Source of the DNA: Bacillota bacterium
GTDB taxonomy: Bacteria > Bacillota > Clostridia > Christensenellales > Aristaeellaceae
DNA: 64,000 nt
Direction: 5' to 3'
Assembly: GCA_023411395.1 (NCBI GenBank)
Contig: JAEYOV010000084.1
Coordinates: 1 to 64,000 of the forward strand
Below are positions 43,045-50,185 of this stretch, in pieces. The position numbers were made by a program, and so were the translations under genes. The notes under the pieces were generated by a model, which had not been told where the DNA came from, ran no database searches, and worked only from the letters and a program-made list of their open reading frames with translations. The stretch's first letter is position 1. Every line of letters starts with the position of its first letter.

Positions 43045-43860
43045 CTACTCCTTTCGGTAAACGGCGGGCATCACATACCTATACCGCGACGTTTCACGGT
43101 TCAGCCCCTCCGAATGCCCCACGAACAAAAAGCCGCCGGGTTCGGTAATGTCATACAGCCGCCGGACCAGCCTATCCTTGGTGTCGTTGTCAAAATAGAT
43201 CATGACATTCCTCAGGAAGATCACATGCATTTTCCTTTTGAAGGGATATACGGCATCCATCAGGTTCAGGTTGCCGAATATGACTTCGTTCCTGATCCTG
43301 TCGTTCAGGATATAGTTTCCGGCGTCATATTCCCGAAAGTACCTTTGCCGCCATAGCGCCGGCAGCTCCGATACCTTTTCCCTGGCGTAAATGCCGGCCC
43401 GCGCCACGGCCAGGGCGCCGGAGGAAATATCGGTAGCCAGGATTTTCGTATCCCACGCCGCTTTCTCCGGGCCGAAAAACTCATCCGTGAGCATGGCCAG
43501 CGTATAGGGCTCTTCGCCCGTGGAGCAGGCCGCGCTCCAGACGCGCAGGTCCCTGTCCTTCACCGTATTCTTCAGATAGGGCAGCACCTTGCCCTTGAAG
43601 AAATCAAAGTGCGCCGGTTCCCGCATGAAAAAGGTGTAATTGGTGGTGAGCTTGTCCAGCATCGTGACTGCCGCCTGCCCCGTTTTGTCGGCCGCCACAT
43701 ACGCCATGTACTCCGACAGGCTGTTCATGTTCATACCGGAAAGCACAAGGTTGAGCCTGCCGGCCACCAAGGCCATTTTCTCGTTCTTGAAATGAATGCC
43801 GTAATTGGCTTTGATATAGTCGGCAAACCGCCTGAATTCCTGTTCATTGATGGCTACCAC
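43045..43860 (-). CDS. cheR: Chemotaxis protein methyltransferase CheR
   Basis: SAM-dependent enzyme that methylates glutamates on chemoreceptors. The N-terminal helical domain (NEQEFRRFADYIKANYGI) and the SAM domain (LRVWSAACSTGEEPYTLAM, then FLRNVMIYFDNDTK) are typical. The start is uncertain. GTG 43860 gives 271 residues with a normal N-terminus behind a GCGGGGGA stretch; TTG 43893 would add 11 residues behind GGGGGAG. No pentapeptide-binding insertion was assigned. Confidence 0.93.
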   Translation of the reverse strand: MVAINEQEFRRFADYIKANYGIHFKNEKMALVAGRLNLVLSGMNMNSLSEYMAYVAADKTGQAAVTMLDKLTTNYTFFMREPAHFDFFKGKVLPYLKNTVKDRDLRVWSAACSTGEEPYTLAMLTDEFFGPEKAAWDTKILATDISSGALAVARAGIYAREKVSELPALWRQRYFREYDAGNYILNDRIRNEVIFGNLNLMDAVYPFKRKMHVIFLRNVMIYFDNDTKDRLVRRLYDITEPGGFLFVGHSEGLNRETSRYRYVMPAVYRKE

Positions 43861-43948
43861 TGATTCCCCCGCCTTCAGGAGAAGGAGGCCCAAAGGCTCT
43901 CCCCCATGCCTTGTTCTTATGAATCAAAAGCTTCAACCGCGCCCGGCC

Positions 43949-44443
43949 TTATGCCATGGCGCCCAGCGTTTCCAGCGCCTCGTCCGATAAAAGCCTTTGG
44001 CAATCCAGCAGCAGCTTGACGCCGTCGCACGATTTTCCGATGCCCTTGATGTACCTGTGCCCGCCCTTGCTGATCTCAGGAGGCGGCGCGATTTCCTCGT
44101 CCGTGAAGGCGAGCACTTCCGACACGCTGTCCACGATCAGGCCGATGGAAACATTGTTCGTATCGATGACGATGATGCAGGTTCTGTCATCGTATTCCCT
44201 GACCGCCTTTTTAAAGCGCAGCCTGGCGTCCATGATGGGGATGATCTTTCCCCGAAGATTGGTGATGCCCTTTACATATTCCGGCATTTCGGGAACCTCG
44301 GTAATCGGCTGGATTCCGATGATTTCGGTGATATGCCTGATCTCCATGCCGTATTGCTCATTCCCCATGGAAAAAATCAGATACTTTCCCTTTAACGTAT
44401 CCTCGTCCTGCTCCATCAGGTTCAAAATATCCGCCTGCGCCAT
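43949..44443 (-). CDS. cheW: Chemotaxis coupling protein CheW
   Basis: A 164-residue coupling protein joining CheA to the receptors. A short acidic N-terminus is followed by the CheW fold: KYLIFSMGNEQYGMEI, the EVPEMPEYVKGITNLRGKIIPIMD core and DRTCIIVID. It sits 48 bases after cheA and about 90 before cheR, with AGGAGG upstream of its ATG. Confidence 0.96.
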   Translation of the reverse strand: MAQADILNLMEQDEDTLKGKYLIFSMGNEQYGMEIRHITEIIGIQPITEVPEMPEYVKGITNLRGKIIPIMDARLRFKKAVREYDDRTCIIVIDTNNVSIGLIVDSVSEVLAFTDEEIAPPPEISKGGHRYIKGIGKSCDGVKLLLDCQRLLSDEALETLGAMA

Positions 44444-44491
44444 TTTGAAAGCCTCCTTCGCATAATTGCATGATAAATTGCCTTGTGAATT

Positions 44492-46576
44492 TCACATGCT
44501 GATCAGCCCGCTGATATTCAGGATCAGGCTGATGCTCCCATCGCCCAGGAGCGTGCAGCCGGCCAGCCCGTCCACCTTCTTCGTATTCTTGATATAGGCC
44601 GGCAGCGCCTTGACCACGACCTGGTGCTGGCCCAGGAGCTCGTCGGCAAACAGGCACAGGCTCCTGCCGTCCTGCTCCACCATGAGCATGATCCCACGGG
44701 TCAGGTCCGTAACGTCGGTTTTCACGGCATACGCCTTGTGCAGGCGCAGGATGGGATAGCATTCCCCCCGGACCATGATCATTTCGTTATCATCGGGGTC
44801 TATCACAATATCCTTTTCCTTGGCCTGGAACGTTTCCTGGATGGAGGTGGTGGGAAGCGTATACTTGGCGCTGCCCACCCTGATGTTCATGCCGTCGATG
44901 ATCGCCAGGGTCAGCGGTATTTTCAGCGTGGTTACCGTTCCCAGCCCCTCGGCGCTGTCGATGGACACAGAGCCGCCCACCTGTTCTATATTCTTTGTCA
45001 CAACGTCCATGCCGACGCCGCGGCCCGAAAACTCGGTGACGTTCTCGTTGGTGGAAAAGCCGGGCAGGAAAATGAGGTTGTAGATTTCCTTGTCCGTCAT
45101 CTCGCCTTTGGGTTTTGTGAGCAGGCCCAGCTTGATGGCCTTTTGAAGTATCTTCTCCTTGTCAAGGCCTTTGCCGTCATCCCTGACGGTGACGATGACA
45201 TCGCTGCCGGCGTTTTTGGCTTCCAGCGTGATCTGCCCCACACTTGGCTTTCCGCTGTCCTCCCGCGCCGCAGGGGATTCGATGCCGTGGTCAACGGCGT
45301 TCCTGACCAGGTGCATCAGCGGGTCGGAAATATGCTCGATGATGTTCTTGTCCACCTCGGTTTCTTCCCCGAGCAGTGTAAGCTGTACCTCCTTGCCAAG
45401 CTTCCTGCCCATATCCCTGACGATGCGGTGCATTTTATGGAAGGTGGCCGCCAGGGGCACCATGCGGATGGACATTACCATATCCTGCATCTCGCCGATG
45501 ATTTTGCCAAGCTGCCGCGCCGCCTTGTAAAAGCTGTTCAGCTTCAGGTTCTTCAGCTCGGGGTTCTGGGTGACCATCGCCTCGGCAATCACCATTTCGC
45601 CCATCAGGTCCATCAGAATATCCAGCTTCGCCACATCGACGCTGATGATGTTTTGATGGGCGCTCTTCTTTTCCGTTTGCCCGCCGGCCGCCTGTTCCTT
45701 CTCCGGCGTCTTCGGCGCCGCTGCCTCAGATTCCCGCGCAGCCGCGGGGGCGGGTGCGGCCTGCTTTTGATCTGCCTGATCTTCCATAAGCTCGGTCAGT
45801 TCCAGATCGCGGATAAACGGGGTATGCATAAAGTAATCATGCAGCTCCGCAAGGCTTTTGGGGGACATAAGCTTCACCCTGAAGCCCTGCTCCCGTATCA
45901 CCTGCACGGTGTCGTTGTTTTCGAGGATATCCTCGGGAGAATAGCTGAAGTCGTCCGAAATGGCCTGTATGTCCTGGACGATGGCATAGGCACGGATATT
46001 CTCCATTTCACAGCCGTCCTCAAAATAGAAGACAGCCTCATAGCCCTTTGCGTCCTCAGAGCCGGCGCCGCTTTTTTGGGGCGCGGAATGCTGCTGCGCC
46101 GCTGGCGCTTCTTCCTTTGCTGCGGGCGCTTCCTCCTTTGTTGCGGGTGCGCCGGCATTTTGCTTTTCGCCTTTGATGGAGGATAAAAACGCTTTGATGT
46201 TTTCAATCAGGCCGGCGGGGTCGCCGTCAAGGCCGCCTGCGTTTTTGACTTTCTCCGTCTCCTGCTTGATAAAATCCACCCCTTCCAGAACCAGGTCCGA
46301 AAGAAGCGCATAATCCACGTTTTCAGGCTTTTCTTCGCGCATGCAATAGAAGAGGTCTTCCATGGCGTGGGCCAGCGATGCGATGTTGTTAAAGAACATC
46401 ATGGCGGAAGAACCCTTGATGGTATGCATGATCCTGAAGATTTCATTGACAGCATCAGGCGTGAAGCCGCTTTCCTTTTCGCTGGCCAGGATCAATCCTT
46501 CCAACTGCTCAATGTTCTGCGTGGTTTCATATATAAATATGTCCAGCATGGGTTCGTTTGAAAATCCGTTGTCCAC
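44492..46576 (-). CDS. cheA: Chemotaxis histidine kinase CheA
   Basis: A 694-residue kinase, the centre of the array. HPt domain (1-115) with His51 in IMHTIKGSSAMMF; a Lys/Ala/Glu/Pro linker; a P2-like regulator-binding domain (about 180-280); a second low-complexity linker; the P3 dimerisation domain with LDILMDLMGEMVIAEAMV; the ATPase with HLVRNAVDHGIE, DDGKGLD and FSGRGVGMDVV; and a C-terminal CheW-like domain. GTG 46576 behind AGGAGGAGG is the start; the frame is open 138 bases further up, but without a site. The P2 domain implies a CheY-type partner, which is not encoded here. Confidence 0.96.
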   Translation of the reverse strand: MDNGFSNEPMLDIFIYETTQNIEQLEGLILASEKESGFTPDAVNEIFRIMHTIKGSSAMMFFNNIASLAHAMEDLFYCMREEKPENVDYALLSDLVLEGVDFIKQETEKVKNAGGLDGDPAGLIENIKAFLSSIKGEKQNAGAPATKEEAPAAKEEAPAAQQHSAPQKSGAGSEDAKGYEAVFYFEDGCEMENIRAYAIVQDIQAISDDFSYSPEDILENNDTVQVIREQGFRVKLMSPKSLAELHDYFMHTPFIRDLELTELMEDQADQKQAAPAPAAARESEAAAPKTPEKEQAAGGQTEKKSAHQNIISVDVAKLDILMDLMGEMVIAEAMVTQNPELKNLKLNSFYKAARQLGKIIGEMQDMVMSIRMVPLAATFHKMHRIVRDMGRKLGKEVQLTLLGEETEVDKNIIEHISDPLMHLVRNAVDHGIESPAAREDSGKPSVGQITLEAKNAGSDVIVTVRDDGKGLDKEKILQKAIKLGLLTKPKGEMTDKEIYNLIFLPGFSTNENVTEFSGRGVGMDVVTKNIEQVGGSVSIDSAEGLGTVTTLKIPLTLAIIDGMNIRVGSAKYTLPTTSIQETFQAKEKDIVIDPDDNEMIMVRGECYPILRLHKAYAVKTDVTDLTRGIMLMVEQDGRSLCLFADELLGQHQVVVKALPAYIKNTKKVDGLAGCTLLGDGSISLILNISGLISM

Positions 46577-46688
46577 CCTGCTTCCTCCTCCTGTAAACGG
46601 AATAATGAATCGTACTTCTCTTGACTCGCAATAAAATGCTTTCATTACGAAACAGCACAACGATTTCTGGATAGTACTTAATATATAT

Positions 46689-46695
46689 TTCGACA
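46689..46695 (-). promoter_or_regulatory. Candidate Spo0A box upstream of cheA
   Basis: The heptamer TGTCGAA, the Spo0A box core, lies 113 bases before the cheA start in an A/T context (TTTTGTCGAAAT) like known boxes. A 7-mer occurs by chance several times in 64 kb, so position is the main argument. Confidence 0.35.
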
Positions 46696-46942
46696 AAATC
46701 AGCACTGTTTTCAACTTTTCACGGCGTTAAAACCCCTTTTCCTAAAATATTTCTTGCAGATCGCTCCACTTTATGCTTCTTATATTACACAATTCTGCAA
46801 ATTCCAATAATTTGAAATACAATTGCTGACAAAAATATGAATTTTCCATACAACTCTCAGAAGACAGAAAAACCGTGCCGCTGCTTTGCCGGCCATGCGG
46901 CCCCTTGTGAAGGGATGTGCAATTTCTGTTTAAACAGGCATA

Positions 46943-46971
46943 TTGACTGGCGGCTATTCCGGATATATGAT
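46943..46971 (+). promoter_or_regulatory. Sigma-A promoter of the flavin reductase-like gene
   Basis: TTGACT at 46943-46948, a 17-base spacer and TATGAT at 46966-46971. Transcription would start near 46978, leaving a leader of only about 14 bases that is almost entirely the GGGGGTG ribosome site. Confidence 0.75.
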
Positions 46972-46991
46972 TTGGAACAGGGGGTGAATGA

Positions 46992-47597
46992 ATGGAACTG
47001 GATTTAAGGAAACTGGAACCACGACAGGCGCATGATTTGCTGACGGGCAGCATCATACCCCGCCCTATTGCCTGGGTATCAACAATCAGCAAAAGCGGCA
47101 AAGTGAATCTGGCGCCCTTCAGCTTTTTCACAGGCGTGTCCTGGAATCCTCCAGTCCTGGCGTTCTCGGTTGTCAACAGAAGCGACGGTTCCAAAAAGGA
47201 TACGGTCATCAACATAGAAGAAACAAGGGAATTCGTCATCCATATTGTTTCCACTGATTTGCTGGCCGCCATGGAGTGTTCGGCAAGGCCCATACCCTAC
47301 GGAGAAGATATTTCATATGTTAAAGGCATAACGCTGTTACCTTCCAAAACAATCAGGCCATACCGGATACAGGAAGCAAAAGTATCCTTCGAGTGTGTTC
47401 TTGACAGGATCGTAACCGTGACTGAAGGCGCGGACGCGGGCAACCTGATTATCGGCCGGGTGCAGTTGTTCCATGCAAATGACGCGTTCATCATCAACGG
47501 CCGCGAAGTGGATTGGCAAGGCCTGGACGCATTGGGCAGATTGAGCGGAAACCGGTATTGTCCCATACAATCGGTCATTGAAAGCGAGACGAATTAG
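46992..47597 (+). CDS. Flavin reductase-like domain protein (DIM6/NTAB family)
   Basis: A 201-residue FMN-binding split-barrel protein. The LTGSIIPRPIAWVSTISKSG start, NLAPFSFFTGVSWNPPVLAFSV core and EFVIHIVS segment match the flavin reductase-like/flavoredoxin family, in which FMN serves electron transfer. The physiological partner is not evident. It is a single-gene unit with its own promoter, divergent from cheA. Confidence 0.87.
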   Translation: MELDLRKLEPRQAHDLLTGSIIPRPIAWVSTISKSGKVNLAPFSFFTGVSWNPPVLAFSVVNRSDGSKKDTVINIEETREFVIHIVSTDLLAAMECSARPIPYGEDISYVKGITLLPSKTIRPYRIQEAKVSFECVLDRIVTVTEGADAGNLIIGRVQLFHANDAFIINGREVDWQGLDALGRLSGNRYCPIQSVIESETN

Positions 47598-47626
47598 GGG
47601 CATGGAGGCCTCCCAAGTGATTGATA

Positions 47627-47666
47627 AAAATAAAACCGCAAACCCTTGATTTTACAGGGTTTGCGG
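47627..47666 (-). terminator. Terminator of tRNA-Leu
   Basis: AGGGTTTGCGG and CCGCAAACCCT (47656-47666 with 47636-47646) form an 11 bp stem; on the minus strand it is followed by TTTTATTTTTATC, a clear T tract, seven bases after the tRNA CCA end. Confidence 0.9.
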
Positions 47667-47672
47667 CTATCT

Positions 47673-47758
47673 TGGTGCCGAAGGCGGGACTTGAACCCGC
47701 ACGGGAGTTACCCCAATGGATTTTGAGTCCATCACGTCTGCCATTCCATCACTTCGGC
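47673..47758 (-). tRNA. tRNA-Leu (anticodon CAA)
   Basis: The acceptor stem GCCGAAG/CTTCGGC (47758-47752 with 47683-47677) and an encoded CCA end (47675-47673) are visible. The T arm contains GGTTCAAGTCC. The anticodon loop CTCAAAA puts CAA at 47725-47723, reading UUG codons. A long variable arm built on GGGGTAACTCC marks a class II tRNA, in line with leucine. Confidence 0.95.
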
Positions 47759-48139
47759 GTGCGACGAAAAGTATTATAGCATGTTTCTTTTGGGCGTGCA
47801 AGAGTGGAAAAGGGCATTTATGCAAATTTGGTTTGGAATATGGCTTGCAGCGGCATGAGACGAATGAGCGTTTCGAATATATAAAACCGAGCCGTAGGGC
47901 AAGGGCGGGCGTTCGCCGTGCGTGCCTCTTATTTGCTCGCGCCATATTGGAAAATATCGCCCCTGCCATTCCCCCAATTGTGGATTCCAAAGGGATGATA
48001 TCCCTTTGGCGGGGGTACAGGGGGCAGAGCCCCTTGCGGCGGGGGCAAGCCTCTTGCGGCGGGGGCAAGCCCCCGCCCTACGGCGAATTTTGCTTTCTTC
48101 ACTCAGCATGATTTTGCATCGCCGTTTGTGGCGGCTCGT
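47759..48139. repeat. Hairpin-rich intergenic region between tRNA-Leu and ligA
   Basis: Beyond the tRNA promoter this 380-base gap contains CCAAAGGGAT/ATCCCTTTGG (47987-47996 with 48000-48009), a GGGGC/GCCCC stem, and two 20-base tandem units of CTTGCGGCGGGGGCAAGCCT from 48032. The second runs into the palindrome GGCGGGGGCAAGCCCCCGCC (48058-48077), the same as at 31.8 kb. No supported gene was found. Confidence 0.8.
47773..47801 (-). promoter_or_regulatory. Promoter of tRNA-Leu
   Basis: On the minus strand TTGCAC (47801-47796), a 17-base spacer ending in ATGC and a perfect TATAAT (47778-47773), about 15 bases before the tRNA. The TGC before TATAAT also makes an extended -10. Confidence 0.88.
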
Positions 48140-50179
48140 TTATGAATTTTCAACCCGCCGTAAAAATTCCGCCTCATCAATTACCGGGATGCCCAGCTCC
48201 TGCGCCTTTTGCAGCTTGCTGCCGGCGTTTTCGCCCAGGAGTACAAAGGAGGTCTTGCGGCTGACGCTGCCGGCGGCCACGCCGCCGTGCTTGCGGATAA
48301 GGTCTTCCGCCTCGGTGCGGGAAAGGGTTGGCAGCGTGCCCGTTACCACCACAGTGAGGCCTTTCAAAGCACCGCCTTCCGCCTTTTTCGCCTCCCGGGG
48401 CGTTACGCCCGCGGCCAAAAGACGGTCGACCATTTCGATGTTCTCCGGGAAGGAGAAAAAATCCACGATGCTTTGGGCTACCACATCCCCCACTTCGGGG
48501 ATGGCAACTAATTCCTCCAGTGCGGCGGCTTTCAGCCTTTCCAGCGTGCCGAAGTGATTGGCCAAATCGCGGGCGGTTTTGCGGCCCACGTTGGGGATGC
48601 CCAGCGCGTACAAAAAGGCGTCCAGGCCGCAATGACGGCTGTCCTCCAGTGCCTTTAAAAGGTTATCGGCTTTCTTTTCCTTGAAACCCTCCAGGGACAA
48701 AAGCTGCTCTTTGGTGAGGGCATACAGCCCGGCGGGGTCTTTGATGCCGAAGGTGTCATGCAAAAGGCCGGCGGTTTTTTCGGAAAAGGTTTCGATATCC
48801 ATGGCGTCACGCCCTGCAAAGTGGGCGATGCGCGCCACGGCCTGAGGCCGGCAGGTTAAGCGGTTCATGCAGTACAGGTGCGCGCCGCGCTCTACGATGG
48901 GCCCGCCGCAGGAAGGGCATCTTTCGGGCTTTTCGATGGCTGTTTCCTCCGGCCCCGGCTCCCCTACCCGGCCCATTATCTCCGGGATCACGTCGTTGGA
49001 GCGGCGGATCCACACCTGAGCGCCGATGGCCACCTTTTTGCGCTGGATGTCGCCCCAGTTGTTCAGCGTGGCGCGCTTTACGGTGACACCGCCGAAATCC
49101 ACCGGCGTCAAATGGGCCAGGGGCGTCAGCTTGCCGGTGCGGCCCGGCTCCCACACAACATTCAAAAGCGTGGTGATATTCTCCTCCGCCTCGAACTTGT
49201 AGGCTACCGCCCAGCGGGGAAACTTGTCGGTGTACCCCAGGGCGTTTCGTAAGGAAAAGTCAGACACCTTCACCACCGCGCCATCGATCAGAAAGTCGAG
49301 CTTTTCACGGCTGTCGATGATCTCCTGAATGCTGGTTTTCAATTCCTCCAGGCTCTTCGCTTCCTTGCGGCAGGGGCCAAGCGGGAATCCGTTTTCCTGA
49401 AGGAAGGCAATCATCCCCGCCTGATCATGGAATGGAGGGCTTGCCAAACCGCTAGAACCATCAACAGGGTCAGGAGGAAGAATGGTGCCCACCTGGTAGA
49501 AGAAGGCGTCCAGCTTGCGGGACGCGGTGACTGCTGGGTCCAGGTTGCGGAGCGCCCCCGCGGCGGCGTTGCGGGCGTTTTTCAAAGGCTCCGACGCTGT
49601 TTCATTGTATTTTTTCAAAACCGACAGGCGCATGATGCACTCGCCCTGCACTTCCAAAAGACCCTGGTAAGGAATAGCGAGGGGCACGGAGCGCACGGTC
49701 ATCGCCTGGGGCAATATTGCCTCCCCCACCTCGCCGTTGCCCCGGGTGGCGGCCTGTAAAAGCTCCCCATGGTTATAGGTAAGGTTTAATGTCAACCCGT
49801 CCAGCTTGTATTCCACAAAGTAGGATATTTCTCCGGCATGGCCGGCCTGGGATGCCAGCTTTTCCACCCGCTGCACCCAGGCGGCAAGACCTGCAAAATC
49901 CTGCACCTTGTCCATGCTCCAGAGCCTGCTAACATGCCGGTGCTGCAAAAAAACGGCAAGGGGCTGACCGCCCACCCGGCGGGTGGGAGAACCGGGAAGC
50001 CTCAAGCCTGTCTCCTTTTCCAAAAGGACAAGCTCATCATAGAGCTTGTCCCACTGAGCATCCGGCATGATGGGGTTGTCGTTTTCGTAGTAGGCCCGGT
50101 TCGCCTCGTTGAGCCGGTCTACCAAATAGCGCATGCGCGCATCTTGCTGCACGGAAAGCCGTTCATTCTCCCTGGGCAT
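48140..50179 (-). CDS. ligA: NAD-dependent DNA ligase LigA
   Basis: A 679-residue ligase sealing nicks in replication and repair. Domain Ia and the adenylation domain with the KLDG motif (Lys125 in VEYKLDGLT), the OB fold, the four-cysteine zinc finger (CPSCGG ... YCMNRLTC), helix-hairpin-helix repeats (IPNVGRKTARDLA, IPEVGDVVAQ) and a C-terminal BRCT domain follow in the usual order. The length is normal. It lies six bases after pcrA, the common pcrA-ligA pair of Firmicutes. Confidence 0.97.
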   Translation of the reverse strand: MPRENERLSVQQDARMRYLVDRLNEANRAYYENDNPIMPDAQWDKLYDELVLLEKETGLRLPGSPTRRVGGQPLAVFLQHRHVSRLWSMDKVQDFAGLAAWVQRVEKLASQAGHAGEISYFVEYKLDGLTLNLTYNHGELLQAATRGNGEVGEAILPQAMTVRSVPLAIPYQGLLEVQGECIMRLSVLKKYNETASEPLKNARNAAAGALRNLDPAVTASRKLDAFFYQVGTILPPDPVDGSSGLASPPFHDQAGMIAFLQENGFPLGPCRKEAKSLEELKTSIQEIIDSREKLDFLIDGAVVKVSDFSLRNALGYTDKFPRWAVAYKFEAEENITTLLNVVWEPGRTGKLTPLAHLTPVDFGGVTVKRATLNNWGDIQRKKVAIGAQVWIRRSNDVIPEIMGRVGEPGPEETAIEKPERCPSCGGPIVERGAHLYCMNRLTCRPQAVARIAHFAGRDAMDIETFSEKTAGLLHDTFGIKDPAGLYALTKEQLLSLEGFKEKKADNLLKALEDSRHCGLDAFLYALGIPNVGRKTARDLANHFGTLERLKAAALEELVAIPEVGDVVAQSIVDFFSFPENIEMVDRLLAAGVTPREAKKAEGGALKGLTVVVTGTLPTLSRTEAEDLIRKHGGVAAGSVSRKTSFVLLGENAGSKLQKAQELGIPVIDEAEFLRRVENS

Positions 50180-50185
50180 GGCCTG

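Larger units (their letters stand above)
46577..46991. other. AT-rich divergent intergenic region upstream of cheA
   Basis: A 415-base region, clearly more AT-rich than its surroundings, between cheA and the divergent flavin reductase-like gene. It should hold the promoter of the chemosensory string; no convincing sigma-A or sigma-28 site was found. It contains TGTCGAA (minus strand, 46695-46689) inside TTTTGTCGAAAT, a match to the Spo0A box. No gene is visible. Confidence 0.55.

Noticed and set aside
44624..46186. 520-residue plus-strand reading frame opposite cheA
   Set aside because: cheA is unmistakable on the minus strand; the opposite frame shows no recognisable domain and no ribosome site.
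46742..47293. 183-residue minus-strand reading frame over the cheA upstream region
   Set aside because: It overlaps the start of the well-supported flavin reductase-like gene on the opposite strand and has no recognisable features.
47716..48111. Reading frames across tRNA-Leu and the hairpin-rich gap
   Set aside because: They run through the tRNA and repeat DNA and resemble no protein family.
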